The notes beneath the pieces are model-generated. The model saw nothing but the letters and a program-made list of their open reading frames with translations, ran no database searches and had not been told where the DNA came from. The position numbers were made by a program, and so were the translations under genes. A DNA stretch of 64,000 nt from Bdellovibrio bacteriovorus (GTDB lineage: Bacteria; Bdellovibrionota; Bdellovibrionia; Bdellovibrionales; Bdellovibrionaceae), in contig NZ_CP020946.1 in assembly GCF_002208115.1 (NCBI RefSeq), forward strand, positions 868,001 through 932,000. The letters are read 5' to 3'. Of the stretch, positions 15,781-24,237 are shown one piece after another. Positions within the stretch are counted from its first letter, which is position 1. Each line of letters starts with the position of its first letter.

Positions 15781-17680
15781 TGCGGCCCTTGCTTTGTTCC
15801 AGGGCCCCCAGCACCAGCTTTTGAAAGAGCCATTCCCTCAAGCCACGGGGGCGATTCAGTTCCATTCTTTTCAAGCAGTCCTGATATTCCAGGGGGTCTG
15901 TCTTAAATCCCTTTTTCAGCAGTGCCAGAAGTTTTCCCAGGGATTCCTCCTGCGCCTGTCGCAGTTCGCCCAGGGCCAAAGCCAGCAGCTCCTCATCCAA
16001 AGTAAAGTCACTGCCAAAGGCAAAGGGCGGGAACAGCCGGTCAAAGCCTGCTTCCCGGGCCTGTTTTAAAAGTTCTGCGGGTGTGTTGTGACGGGCCCAC
16101 TCCGGAATTTGATAGTCGGAGCGAAGTTTACCTTCTTTCTGCGCTTTGATTTTCAAAGACTCCTGAAACTCAGAATCGGCGATGTTCAGCAGTTCTTTGA
16201 TGACCTCCTCGTCGGTCTTGCCGCGCAGGTAAGCAATGCCGTATTCAGTGATCACGATGTCACGCAGGTGGCGGGGGATGGTCAGTTGTCCGTGGGACCA
16301 CAGGATATTGGAATGACGGCGGCCCTTGTGCTGCCGTGTGGATCGCAGCATCAGCACGGAATGGGCTCCTTCCAGTTCGTGGGCCATGGCCACAAAGTTA
16401 TACTGCCCCCCGACGCCACTGACGACGGTGCCGCTTTCCAGAGTGTCTGAAGCGGCCGAGCCCAGCAGGGTTACGTTCATACAGGTGTTAAAGAACCGGG
16501 CTTTGCGCCGCTGACGTCGCAGGGCCAGTTCGTTGCCATCATAAAGATCATTGACGATGGACACGCGGGTCATGTTCAGACCGTCAAATTCCTCGCCCTC
16601 CAGATGGCGCAACCATTTGTACAGTTCGCTGGATCCCAGAAAGAAAGCCCCATGCAGATAACGTTTTTGTTTTGAAACTGGCTCCTGTACCTGACGTTTT
16701 AAAATCCCGGCTTTGCGCAGATTCATAAAACCGTCCATGACCATTTCGCTGGTGCCGTACAGGCCTTTTTCGAAGGGCGTGCGATACAGGTGCAGTTCAC
16801 GTGCGTGCCGGCGGTGTTGCCAGAATTTTTCCGACAGCACTTCATAATCGGCGCCTTTTTGATGACGAAGACAGGCAGAGTACACCAGTGCCTCTGACAA
16901 AGAGCCGATGCCTATTTGCAGGGTGCCGTCATCTTCCAGCAGATGACTGGCTAAAAAGCCGATCAGATGATCTGTCCAGTCCACCGGAGTCCGCGGCAGG
17001 GCAAAAAGTTTGCGGTGTTGACGGGGGTCCTCGACAATCATGTCAAAGTAATCGGGACCGACTTCGGCATCCGTCCCCAGAAAAGGCAGTTCGGGGTGGA
17101 CCACTCCCAGCAGCAGGATTTTTTTTTCGGCCTTGCGGTATTGATCTATCACATCCAGGGTCAGATCGGGATTGCAGCTCAGGCTGTAGCGCGGGCCCTG
17201 ATCTGTCTGGCGGCAGGCCACCAGTTGCAGCACCACTTCGATATTGCATTCGACCAGGTACGAGGCCACGTGAGTGTAATTCAGGCTGACGTAATCCTGC
17301 TGCGCAGAGTCCGCGTGCAGGGCCTGGCCGGCCTGAAAGTAAAACTCATGAATGCGGACATTGCCGGGAAGCTCGCCATGCCGGCGGTCTTTCAGGTACT
17401 CAAACACGGGATAATCAGGTCCGAAGTGACGATCCAGAAAAGGGGACAGGAATCGTCGTTCCAGATCGCTTTGTGGAGAGGGAATATCCAGTGAAAGAGC
17501 GGTGTAGATTTCCAGACGGCGGTCAGGCAGGTCTTTGACCCGGTTGTACAGCAGATTGATCAACTGATTGGGTTTGCCAAGACCCAGCGGAGCAGCCACG
17601 CGGATAACCGGTCCCAAAGTGTTCAGGAGCGCATCCACAGCCGTTTCAAATGAATGGAACTGACGGGGTTTCTGGTCCAT
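15749..17680 (-). CDS. Acetyl-CoA hydrolase/transferase family protein
   Basis: A 643-aa protein. The C-terminal half carries family hallmarks: SGVGGQYNFV, RHSNILW and VITEYGIAYLRGKTDEE, as in CoA-transferases that use acetyl-CoA and short carboxylic acids. It is longer than the usual ~430-500 aa enzymes because of additional N-terminal and C-terminal regions. In 4-hydroxybutyrate CoA-transferases the catalytic Glu sits about 20 residues before GxGGQ in an NSALEV context; here that place reads NVTLLG, so the nucleophile may be missing or shifted. Its biochemical role is thus uncertain. Convergent, overlapping the HAMP gene by 32 bases. Confidence 0.7.
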   Translation of the reverse strand: MDQKPRQFHSFETAVDALLNTLGPVIRVAAPLGLGKPNQLINLLYNRVKDLPDRRLEIYTALSLDIPSPQSDLERRFLSPFLDRHFGPDYPVFEYLKDRRHGELPGNVRIHEFYFQAGQALHADSAQQDYVSLNYTHVASYLVECNIEVVLQLVACRQTDQGPRYSLSCNPDLTLDVIDQYRKAEKKILLLGVVHPELPFLGTDAEVGPDYFDMIVEDPRQHRKLFALPRTPVDWTDHLIGFLASHLLEDDGTLQIGIGSLSEALVYSACLRHQKGADYEVLSEKFWQHRRHARELHLYRTPFEKGLYGTSEMVMDGFMNLRKAGILKRQVQEPVSKQKRYLHGAFFLGSSELYKWLRHLEGEEFDGLNMTRVSIVNDLYDGNELALRRQRRKARFFNTCMNVTLLGSAASDTLESGTVVSGVGGQYNFVAMAHELEGAHSVLMLRSTRQHKGRRHSNILWSHGQLTIPRHLRDIVITEYGIAYLRGKTDEEVIKELLNIADSEFQESLKIKAQKEGKLRSDYQIPEWARHNTPAELLKQAREAGFDRLFPPFAFGSDFTLDEELLALALGELRQAQEESLGKLLALLKKGFKTDPLEYQDCLKRMELNRPRGLREWLFQKLVLGALEQSKGRITSAFSAEPR

Positions 17681-17746
17681 ACCCTATTGAAAACCCGGGG
17701 CAGCCAAGTGCAAAGTCTTAAATGGCGAATTTGTATTTTAAACGGC

Positions 17747-17778
17747 AAAAAAAAGAGGCTGCCTTTTCGGGGCAGCCT
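17747..17778 (-). terminator. Terminator of the small secreted-protein gene
   Basis: On the minus strand AGGCTGCC (17771-17778) pairs with GGCAGCCT (17756-17763) and is followed by eight T (17747-17754). It separates the small gene at 17798 from the CoA-transferase gene downstream. Confidence 0.85.
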
Positions 17779-17797
17779 GCTTTGTTTCTTTAACGAA

Positions 17798-18037
17798 TTA
17801 CTGGCATTCGTTTTTGATCGCTTTATCAGCGTTCTGATAACGAGCATAAAGCTCTTCATACTGGTCCATGTAAAGCTCAAGAGTGTCAGAGTTTCTTGTG
17901 CTTCTCATTTTTTCGCGGATCCAGTTCATTTCTTCAGCAAGTTTGGCTTTGTAGGAAACCAATTGACCGCAGGAAAGAGCAGCCTGGGAAGAGGAAGCAG
18001 CGCCAACGATGGCCAATGCGATAAGAAGAGCTTTCAT
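17798..18037 (-). CDS. Small secreted protein, unknown function
   Basis: A 79-aa protein with a signal peptide (MKALLIALAIVG, cleavage after SSQA), leaving about 60 residues. The mature part starts ALSCGQLVSYK and ends NECQ, so its two Cys could form one disulfide. It is otherwise charged and predicted helical (KLAEEMNWIREKM, LELYMDQYEELYARY). AAAAGGAG ribosome site precedes the ATG, a promoter candidate lies upstream and a strong terminator downstream, so it is a well-formed single-gene unit. No family recognised. Confidence 0.75.
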   Translation of the reverse strand: MKALLIALAIVGAASSSQAALSCGQLVSYKAKLAEEMNWIREKMRSTRNSDTLELYMDQYEELYARYQNADKAIKNECQ

Positions 18038-18079
18038 GATAAATCTCCTTTTGAGTTAATGAATTCTGATTTCGGGGCG

Positions 18080-18108
18080 AACCTACTAACGCAGGACATG
18101 AAAGACAA
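18080..18108 (-). promoter_or_regulatory. Candidate promoter of small secreted-protein gene
   Basis: On the minus strand TTGTCT (18103-18108), a 17-base spacer, then TAGGTT (18080-18085). It faces away from the pyrF promoter, giving a divergent pair. Confidence 0.4.
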
Positions 18109-18131
18109 TCTTTGATGCCGCAGGAATAATT

Positions 18132-18160
18132 TTTACATAATCGGGGATTGCATTTATGAT
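18132..18160 (+). promoter_or_regulatory. Promoter of pyrF-rlmB
   Basis: TTTACA (18132-18137), an exact 17-base spacer, then TATGAT (18155-18160): both boxes are 5/6 to the sigma-70 consensus. The start point should be near 18167, just ahead of the AGGAG at 18175. Confidence 0.72.
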
Positions 18161-18184
18161 GGGTTCGTCTTCCCAGGAGTTTCC

Positions 18185-18904
18185 ATGAACAAAAATCTGC
18201 GTGCTCACCCCATGAAAAATCCGATTATTCTGGCTCTGGATGTGGATACCCGCGACAAAGCCCTGAAAATTGCCGACGATGTTTCAGATATCGTCGGGGG
18301 CATCAAGCTGGGGCCGCGCCTGTGTCTGCGTTATGGAATGGATTTCGTGAAGGAAATGGCGCAAAGAGCGCCGGTTTTTCTGGATAACAAACACTTCGAC
18401 ATTCCCTCGACGATGGAGGCCGCAGTTCGTGCCAGTTTCGAGGCCGGGGCGTCTCTGGTGACGGTGCATGCCCTGAGTGGCAAAGAGGCTCTGACCCGCA
18501 TGGCAGCGGTGGAAAAAGAGCTGAACCAGCAGCGTCCGTTCCGCATTCTGGCCGTGACGATTCTGACTTCCTGGGATCAGAATTCGCTGCCGGTGAATAT
18601 GAAATCTCAACCGATTGCCCAGCACGTGACGGAGCTGGCGGCTTTGGTGAAGGATTCGGGTTTGTCCGGTGTCGTGTGTTCCCCTCACGAATTGGACCTT
18701 TTACAAAACCGCGATCTTTACCTTGTCACTCCGGGAATTCGCTTTAGTATGCAGGATTCCGGCGATCAAAAACGTATCATGGGACCCAAAGAAGCTCTTC
18801 GTGCAGGAGCTTCGGCGCTGGTCGTGGGTCGCCCTATTCTGGAAGCTTCCAACATCAAGGAAGCTGCCACTGATTTTGTGATGGCAATGTATGAAGAAAA
18901 ATAA
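18185..18904 (+). CDS. pyrF: Orotidine 5'-phosphate decarboxylase PyrF
   Basis: Decarboxylates OMP to UMP, the last step of pyrimidine synthesis. Motifs: LALDVDTRDKA (Asp19), GGIKLG (Lys41), the catalytic D-x-K-x-x-D as Asp67, Lys69, Asp72 in DNKHFDIP, then TPGIRF and VVGRPI. Length 239 aa, normal for the short bacterial type. ATG 18185 has AGGAG six bases upstream; the ATG at 18212 has none. It overlaps rlmB by 14 bases. No other pyr genes are in the window. Confidence 0.93.
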   Translation: MNKNLRAHPMKNPIILALDVDTRDKALKIADDVSDIVGGIKLGPRLCLRYGMDFVKEMAQRAPVFLDNKHFDIPSTMEAAVRASFEAGASLVTVHALSGKEALTRMAAVEKELNQQRPFRILAVTILTSWDQNSLPVNMKSQPIAQHVTELAALVKDSGLSGVVCSPHELDLLQNRDLYLVTPGIRFSMQDSGDQKRIMGPKEALRAGASALVVGRPILEASNIKEAATDFVMAMYEEK

Positions 18905-19781
18905 CTCTCGTCCGTCTGGCAGAAACAACTCTCAACGTCCTCAGCAGGGTGGTCGCCCGCAGCAGGGCCGTGCTCAAGGCGGTCGTCCGCAAGGGGGCCG
19001 TCCCCAGGCTCATGCTCCTCGTGAAAATCAGATCCCGCGTGACTGGCGTGTGGTGATCGGCACGCATGCGATCAATGAGGTGCTGAAAGTGCGTCCGAAG
19101 CAGGTGAAGGGCTTCTGGATTCGTCAGGGCTTTGAAAATTCAGGCGATCTGCGTGAAATGAACGAACTGGCGATGAAAAACCATATCAAAGTTGAATTGA
19201 AGGCCGAAGCTGCGCTGGAAAAATTCGGTCCGTCCCAGCAGGGAGCCGCTATCTTTGTCGAGGGCGCTCCGGAATTTGATATGGCTAGTCTGGAAGGCCT
19301 GGATAAATCCATGGTTCTGATTCTGGATGGTATTGAAGACCCTCATAATCTGGGAGCGATCCTCAGAACCTCCTGGCTGGTGGGGGCGCAAGGGGTTCTG
19401 ATTCCGGAAGACCGCGCGGTGGGTTTGACGCCTACGGTACATAAAGTGGCTTGCGGGGGCGTGGAGCATGTTCCGGTTGAAGAGACTACGAACTTTGCTA
19501 ACTATGCGGAAGAACTTAAAAAACAGGGTTATTGGATCTATGGTTTAAGTCCGCGTGGAAAGCGATCTATTTTCGAATTAGAGCTTCCGGACAAGGTGGT
19601 TTGGGCAATTGGTTCAGAAGACAAAGGAATGAGAGTGACAACGGAGCGCCTTTGTGATGAATTGGTCTTCATACCGCAAGCTAGTTCTTCGGCGAGTTAT
19701 AATGCCTCTGTGGCGACAGCCATGGCATTAACTGAGACCCTTAGACAGCATGCGCCGCGCGGAAATCGAAAAAAATCGTAA
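18891..19781 (+). CDS. rlmB: SpoU/TrmH-family RNA 2'-O-methyltransferase, RlmB-like
   Basis: A SAM-dependent methyltransferase of rRNA ribose; RlmB targets G2251 of 23S rRNA. The three SpoU motifs are present: DPHNLGAILRT, VVWAIGSEDKGM and IPQASSSASYNASVA. A substrate-binding domain (VVIGTHAINEVL) precedes them. The first ~45 residues are unusual: a basic, Gln/Gly/Arg-rich tail of repeated GGRPQ units, likely disordered and RNA-binding. The start ATG lies inside the end of pyrF. Assignment to RlmB and not TrmH or RlmB-like paralogues is by overall shape. Confidence 0.85.
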   Translation: MKKNNSRPSGRNNSQRPQQGGRPQQGRAQGGRPQGGRPQAHAPRENQIPRDWRVVIGTHAINEVLKVRPKQVKGFWIRQGFENSGDLREMNELAMKNHIKVELKAEAALEKFGPSQQGAAIFVEGAPEFDMASLEGLDKSMVLILDGIEDPHNLGAILRTSWLVGAQGVLIPEDRAVGLTPTVHKVACGGVEHVPVEETTNFANYAEELKKQGYWIYGLSPRGKRSIFELELPDKVVWAIGSEDKGMRVTTERLCDELVFIPQASSSASYNASVATAMALTETLRQHAPRGNRKKS

Positions 19782-19799
19782 TCTGTCGAATAATTATCT

Positions 19800-19828
19800 T
19801 TGACGGACGTTCTTTTTCTCCGTACAAC
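19800..19828 (+). promoter_or_regulatory. Promoter of the tRNA-tuf unit
   Basis: TTGACG (19800-19805), a 17-base spacer and TACAAC (19823-19828). The start would fall about 14-16 bases before the first tRNA. Confidence 0.6.
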
Positions 19829-19848
19829 ATTTCGGTTATCTCAGTAAG

Positions 19849-19924
19849 GCTGGTTTAGCTCAATTGGTAGAGCAGCTGATTTGTAATCAGCAGGTTGCGG
19901 GTTCGAGTCCCATAACCAGCTCCA
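19849..19924 (+). tRNA. tRNA-Thr (UGU)
   Basis: Cloverleaf with acceptor GCTGGTT/AACCAGC, anticodon loop TTTGTAA (anticodon TGT), T loop TTCGAGT and encoded CCA. First of four clustered tRNAs in the same order as E. coli thrU-tyrU-glyT-thrT upstream of tufB. Confidence 0.96.
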
Positions 19925-19951
19925 AATTTTTCTGGGTAAGCATTCACAAGT

Positions 19952-20037
19952 GGGTAGGTGCCCGAGTGGCTAAAGGGGACGGACTGTAAATCCGTTGGCT
20001 TATGTCTACGAAGGTTCGAATCCTTCCCTGCCCACCA
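19952..20037 (+). tRNA. tRNA-Tyr (GUA)
   Basis: Class II tRNA, 86 bases, acceptor GGGTAGG/CCTGCCC, anticodon stem ACGGA/TCCGT with loop CTGTAAA (anticodon GTA), a long variable arm and encoded CCA. Confidence 0.96.
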
Positions 20038-20109
20038 TTTTTTTTGAATGTTTTCCCGGAAAAGTTTTGAAACAGAAGAGAAGAAATTCTCTTCGGGCGT
20101 TCTGAAAGG

Positions 20110-20186
20110 GCGGGAATAGCTCAATTGGCTAGAGTATCTGCCTTCCAAGCAGAGGGTTGCGGGTTCGAGACCCGTTTCCCGCTCCA
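20110..20186 (+). tRNA. tRNA-Gly (UCC)
   Basis: 77 bases, acceptor GCGGGAA/TTCCCGC, anticodon stem TCTGC/GCAGA with loop CTTCCAA (anticodon TCC), encoded CCA. Confidence 0.96.
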
Positions 20187-20201
20187 AATTTCAGAACTAA
20201 T

Positions 20202-20276
20202 GCCCATGTAGCTCAGTGGTAGAGCACACCCTTGGTAAGGGTGAGGTCGTCGGTTCGGCTCCGATCATGGGCTCCA
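20202..20276 (+). tRNA. tRNA-Thr (GGU)
   Basis: 75 bases, acceptor GCCCATG/CATGGGC, anticodon stem CACCC/GGGTG with loop TTGGTAA (anticodon GGT), encoded CCA. It is 59 bases ahead of tuf with no terminator between, so tuf is probably co-transcribed with the tRNAs. Confidence 0.96.
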
Positions 20277-20335
20277 CTTAATTGGCTTTTAATTTTTAAG
20301 GTTAAGATAAATAAAAAATCTCTGCAGGAGGAATA

Positions 20336-21526
20336 ATGTCTAAAGAGAAATTTACACGTAATAAACCGCACGTAAATATCGGCACTATCGGTCACGTCGA
20401 TCATGGTAAAACCACTTTGACTGCTGCTATCACTACTACTCTTGCAGCAGCTGGTAAAGCTCAAGCAATGGCTTACGATCAAATCGATAAGTCTCCAGAA
20501 GAGAAAGCTCGTGGTATCACGATCTCCACTACTCACGTTGAGTACGAAACTGACAACCGTCACTACGCTCACGTTGACTGCCCAGGTCACGCTGACTACG
20601 TAAAAAACATGATCACTGGTGCTGCTCAAATGGACGGAGCTATCTTGGTAGTTTCTTCTGCTGACGGTCCAATGCCACAAACTCGTGAGCACATCCTTCT
20701 TGCACGTCAAGTAGGTGTTCCTGCTCTAGTTGTATTCATGAACAAAGTTGACATGGTTGACGATAAAGAACTTCTTGAGCTAGTTGAGCTTGAAGTTCGT
20801 GAACTTCTGTCTAAATACGAATTCCCTGGCGATGACATCCCAGTTGTTAAAGGTTCTGCATTGAAAGCTCTTGAAGGCGATCAATCTGAAATCGGTCGTC
20901 CAGCTATCATGAAATTGATGGATGCTTGCGATACTTACATCCCAGCTCCAGTTCGTGCAGTAGATAAAACATTCTTGATGCCAGTAGAGGACGTATTCTC
21001 TATCTCTGGTCGTGGTACAGTTGTTACTGGCCGTGTAGAGCGTGGTATCGTTAAAGTTGGTGACGAGATCGAAATCGTTGGTATCCGCCCAACTCAAAAA
21101 ACTACTGTAACTGGTATCGAGATGTTCCGTAAACTTCTTGACGAAGGTCAAGCAGGGGACAACTGCGGTGTTCTTCTTCGTGGTACTAAAAAAGAAGACG
21201 TTGAACGTGGCCAAGTACTTGTTAAACCAGGTACAGTTAAACCACACAAAAAGTTCAAAGCTGAAGCGTACATCCTGACTAAAGAAGAAGGCGGACGTCA
21301 CACTCCATTCTTCAACGGGTACCGTCCTCAGTTCTACTTCCGTACTACAGACGTTACTGGCGTTTGTACTTTGAAAGCTGGAACTGAAATGGTTATGCCT
21401 GGTGATAAGATCGAAGTTTCTGTTGAACTTATCGCTCCTATCGCTATGGAAAAAGAGCTTCGCTTCGCGATCCGTGAAGGCGGTCGTACAGTTGGAGCTG
21501 GTGTTGTTACTGAAATCCTTGAGTAA
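20336..21526 (+). CDS. tuf: Elongation factor Tu
   Basis: GTPase that delivers aminoacyl-tRNA to the ribosome. 396 aa with all G motifs: [22 protein letters not shown] and the SAL region. Domains II and III follow, with [13 protein letters not shown] and the [16 protein letters not shown] segment. Strong AGGAGG ribosome site. Codon use is strongly biased, as in highly expressed genes. It occupies the tufB position after the tRNA cluster; no second tuf follows fusA in this window. Confidence 0.98.
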   Translation: MSKEKFTRNKPHVNIGTIGHVDHGKTTLTAAITTTLAAAGKAQAMAYDQIDKSPEEKARGITISTTHVEYETDNRHYAHVDCPGHADYVKNMITGAAQMDGAILVVSSADGPMPQTREHILLARQVGVPALVVFMNKVDMVDDKELLELVELEVRELLSKYEFPGDDIPVVKGSALKALEGDQSEIGRPAIMKLMDACDTYIPAPVRAVDKTFLMPVEDVFSISGRGTVVTGRVERGIVKVGDEIEIVGIRPTQKTTVTGIEMFRKLLDEGQAGDNCGVLLRGTKKEDVERGQVLVKPGTVKPHKKFKAEAYILTKEEGGRHTPFFNGYRPQFYFRTTDVTGVCTLKAGTEMVMPGDKIEVSVELIAPIAMEKELRFAIREGGRTVGAGVVTEILE

Positions 21527-21552
21527 TAACGCAGCGTAAGCTAAGTAATAAT

Positions 21553-21595
21553 CACCCGGGGGACTTCTTGACAAAAGAGTCCCCCTCGGTGTTTC
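21553..21595 (+). terminator. Terminator after tuf
   Basis: CACC-GGGGGACT...CTT pairs with AAG...GTCCCCC-GGTG around a GACA loop and is followed by TTT. A long stem just after the tuf stop. Confidence 0.75.
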
Positions 21596-21657
21596 TTGGC
21601 ATTCTCAAAAAAAGGTCTGAAAAGTCTATTTTTTGAGGTTTTTGTAGTCTCAATAGG

Positions 21658-21765
21658 TTTTTCCTAATGAGAAATGATCCAGCGCAAGGCGCGCCGAGGA
21701 AAGCGTACCGGGGTACGCCGACGAGGAAGCAGCGCAGTCGATGGGTCAGTTGTCATTAGGAAAAA
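21658..21765. repeat. Extragenic element with perfect 13-base inverted arms
   Basis: TTTTTCCTAATGA (21658-21670) is an exact inverse of TCATTAGGAAAAA (21753-21765). The core between them is GC-rich and contains the palindrome GCGTACC-GG-GGTACGC (21703-21718) plus repeated GAGGAAGC/GCGCAG-like words. It ends five bases before tRNA-Trp. Such GCGTACC...GGTACGC cores recur in intergenic regions of many proteobacteria, so it is probably a multicopy extragenic repeat. Confidence 0.6.
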
Positions 21766-21769
21766 GTGC

Positions 21770-21845
21770 AGGGGTGTAGCTCCAGCGGTAGAGCGAACGA
21801 CTCCAAATCGTTAGGTCGTGGGTTCGAATCCCTCCGCCCCTGCCA
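21770..21845 (+). tRNA. tRNA-Trp (CCA)
   Basis: 76 bases, acceptor AGGGGTG/CGCCCCT, anticodon stem AACGA/TCGTT with loop CTCCAAA (anticodon CCA), encoded CCA. Sits between tuf and secE as in many proteobacteria. Confidence 0.96.
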
Positions 21846-21877
21846 ATTTTGACTCCATAACTTTAGGATGAGGAATA

Positions 21878-22255
21878 ATGGAAAAGGCCAACTCTAAGAT
21901 TTTGACTATCAGCTTTGCACTTGCAGGTATCTTGGTCGGTTTGACCGTCTCTCTTCTAATCAAGGCATTCGCTGGCGCATTCGGTGTTGTGGCTCGTGCT
22001 GCTGACTCTGATATGGTTCGCCACGGGATCCCTGTTTTGGCAGGTTTCGCGTTGTTTGCCGCTCTTCAGTTCAACCCACGCGTTCACACTTGGGGTGAAG
22101 AGGTTGTTTCTGAGATCCGTAAAGTTGTTTGGCCTTCCCGCAAGGACACAACGGCTATGACCATCGCTTGCGTGGTTATGGTTCTTATCTCCAGTGTTAT
22201 CATCAGTTCCTTCGATCTGATCTCTGGCTTCTTAATCAACTTTCTTATGAAGTAA
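21878..22255 (+). CDS. secE: Preprotein translocase subunit SecE
   Basis: Clamp subunit of the SecYEG channel in the inner membrane. 125 aa, so the three-helix enterobacterial type and not the one-helix type: helices at about residues 8-30, 48-65 and 95-120. The conserved cytosolic segment [13 protein letters not shown] lies before the last helix. It is followed 10 bases later by nusG, the usual pair. Confidence 0.92.
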   Translation: MEKANSKILTISFALAGILVGLTVSLLIKAFAGAFGVVARAADSDMVRHGIPVLAGFALFAALQFNPRVHTWGEEVVSEIRKVVWPSRKDTTAMTIACVVMVLISSVIISSFDLISGFLINFLMK

Positions 22256-22265
22256 GGACGGAACC

Positions 22266-22799
22266 ATGGAAAAAAAGTGGTACATCGTTAACGTTCAGAC
22301 CAGCTGTGAAAACACAGCTAAAAAAGCCATCGAAGAAAAGATCAAATCTTCCAAAATGGAAGAATTCTTTGGCGAAATCCTGATCCCTGCGGAAAGCGTA
22401 GTGGAGCTGGTAAAAGGTCAAAAACAGACCAAATCACGTAAATTTTTCCCGGGTTATATCTTCGTTCAGATGTTTTTGAATGATGAGACTTGGCATTTGG
22501 TACGTAATTCGTCTAAAGTCACGGGCTTCGTGGGCGGCACTAAAACCCGTCCTCCGGAAGTTCCGGAGGCTGAAGTTCTTCGCGTAACCCAGCAAATGGC
22601 TGGCGTTGCTGAAAAACCAAGACCGAAAGTGAAGTTCGCTGTGGGTGAGAACGTGACTGTTATCGACGGTCCATTCTCCAACTTCCAGGGAACTGTAGAA
22701 GAAGTGAACGAGGACAAAGCGAAGCTTAAAGTTCTTGTGAGCATCTTCGGTCGTCCGACTCCAGTTGAGTTGGACTACATTCAAGTAGAAAAACCATAA
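22266..22799 (+). CDS. nusG: Transcription antitermination factor NusG
   Basis: Binds the RNA polymerase clamp and links it to Rho or to ribosomal S10. 177 aa: NGN domain ([16 protein letters not shown], then [10 protein letters not shown]) at about 1-115 and a C-terminal KOW domain ([23 protein letters not shown]). Normal length (E. coli 181). Lies in the secE-nusG-rplKAJL order. Confidence 0.96.
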   Translation: MEKKWYIVNVQTSCENTAKKAIEEKIKSSKMEEFFGEILIPAESVVELVKGQKQTKSRKFFPGYIFVQMFLNDETWHLVRNSSKVTGFVGGTKTRPPEVPEAEVLRVTQQMAGVAEKPRPKVKFAVGENVTVIDGPFSNFQGTVEEVNEDKAKLKVLVSIFGRPTPVELDYIQVEKP

Positions 22800-22861
22800 C
22801 CAGAAGCCGCATAGGGCGGCCGATGGATTTTAATTAACACAACCTCTTGCAGGAGTGGGTC

Positions 22862-23284
22862 ATGGCAAAAAAAGTTACAGGAATGATCAAGCTGCAGATA
22901 CCGGCAGGGAAAGCTAATCCAGCTCCACCCGTTGGACCGGCGCTCGGACAGCATGGGGTAAACATCATGGAATTCTGTAAGCAGTTCAACGCTCGTACAC
23001 AAGCGTTGGGTGATAGCATCATCCCTATCATCATCACTGTTTACCAAGACAGATCGTTTACTTTCATCACAAAAACACCACCGGTGTCTTCTTTGATCAA
23101 AAAGGCGTTGAAACTGGAATCCGGTTCCAAACAGCCTCAAAAAGACAAAGTTGGCAAAATCAATAACGATCAAATCAAGCAAATCGCTACAACGAAATTG
23201 CCTGACTTGAACTGCTTGAAAGTTGAATCCGCAATGTCACAAGTTGCTGGTACAGCTAAGAGCATGGGCATCGACATCGCGTAA
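22862..23284 (+). CDS. rplK: 50S ribosomal protein L11
   Basis: Forms the GTPase-associated centre with 23S rRNA and the L10-L12 stalk. 140 aa (E. coli 142), with [27 protein letters not shown] at the N-terminal domain and a C-terminal rRNA-binding domain ending KSMGIDIA. Start ATG 22862 has AGGAG at 22851; an in-frame upstream start at 22847 would precede that ribosome site. Confidence 0.97.
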
Positions 23285-23296
23285 GGGTGGTAATAG

Positions 23297-24001
23297 ATGG
23301 CAGGCAAAAAATTCGCAGCGGTCGCTAAAAAAGTTGATTCTGCAAAAAAGTACACTGTTGAAGAAGCATTCAAACTGGTTGTTGAAACAGCTCCAGCTAA
23401 ATTTGATGAATCTATCGACGTAGCATTGCGCTTGGGTATCGACCCTAAGCAATCTGACCAACAAGTGCGTGGAGCTATCGCTCTTCCTCACGGTTTGGGC
23501 AAAGAAGTTAAAGTTGTTGTTTTCGCAAAAGGCCCGAAAGAAGCTGAAGCGAAAGCGGCTGGCGCTGACTTCGTAGGCGCAGACGACCTGGTAGCTAAAA
23601 TCCAGGGTGGCTGGTTGGATTTCGATAAATGTATCGCGACTCCGGACATGATGGCGACTGTTTCTAAAGTTGCTAAGATCCTGGGGCCTCGTGGTTTGAT
23701 GCCGAATCCAAAAATCGGTACTGTAACTATGAACGTTGGTGAAGCTGTAACTGCCGAGAAAAAAGGTAAGTTGGACTTCCGCGTTGATAAAGCAGGTATC
23801 GTACACGCTGGTATCGGTAAGAAATCCATGGGCGATGCTAAACTTAAAGATAACTTCATGACTTTGTTGGGAGCTATCGTTAAGGCTAAACCAGCATCTT
23901 CCAAAGGTATCTACCTTCGTTCTATCGCTGTAGCGTCCACTATGGGCCCAGGCGTTAAGATCGAGCCAAATGCAGCAGCTGCTGCAACTGGTGCTAACTA
24001 G
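23297..24001 (+). CDS. rplA: 50S ribosomal protein L1
   Basis: L1 stalk protein that helps release deacylated tRNA; in many bacteria it represses its own operon by binding the rplK leader. 234 aa, equal to E. coli. Signatures KFDESIDVALRLGIDPKQSDQQVRGA and RGLMPNPKIGTVT. Ends at a terminator, so rplJL is expressed partly from a separate leader. Confidence 0.97.
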   Translation: MAGKKFAAVAKKVDSAKKYTVEEAFKLVVETAPAKFDESIDVALRLGIDPKQSDQQVRGAIALPHGLGKEVKVVVFAKGPKEAEAKAAGADFVGADDLVAKIQGGWLDFDKCIATPDMMATVSKVAKILGPRGLMPNPKIGTVTMNVGEAVTAEKKGKLDFRVDKAGIVHAGIGKKSMGDAKLKDNFMTLLGAIVKAKPASSKGIYLRSIAVASTMGPGVKIEPNAAAAATGAN

Positions 24002-24009
24002 TAAATTTT

Positions 24010-24042
24010 AAGGCTCTGAGCGTGCTCAGGGCCTTGTTTTTT
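24010..24042 (+). terminator. Terminator after rplA
   Basis: AAGGCTCTGAGC (24010-24021) pairs with GCTCAGGGCCTT (24024-24035) and is followed by GTTTTTT. Confidence 0.85.
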
Positions 24043-24237
24043 ATCTGGTTATTTTGTATTAGTTCATAAAATTATTGCGATCAGAGACAGTAGGTTTCTT
24101 TCAGTGGATGTAATCCCTCGTTTGTGGGGGGCCTACCGAGATAAGGCAAAAAGGTTCCATGCGACCTCCAAACCGACCTGATTCGCACAGGCCCCTTCGA
24201 AAGAAGGGCAAAAAGTCTAATGAAAGGAGGCTCACAT
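24043..24237 (+). promoter_or_regulatory. rplJL leader, likely L10 autoregulatory region
   Basis: About 195 non-coding bases ahead of rplJ. They hold a GNRA-capped hairpin CCCTTC-GAAA-GAAGGG (24193-24208) and the paired words GTAGG/CCTAC (about 24090 and 24132). The long structured leader fits the L10 leader family, in which the L10-L12 complex represses its own translation. I see no strong promoter; TAAAAT at 24067 is a possible -10. Confidence 0.5.

Noticed and set aside
21650..21845. Integration site at tRNA-Trp
   Set aside because: The repeat abuts the 5' side of the tRNA and no duplicated tRNA 3' end, integrase or foreign genes follow; secE-nusG is the normal neighbour.
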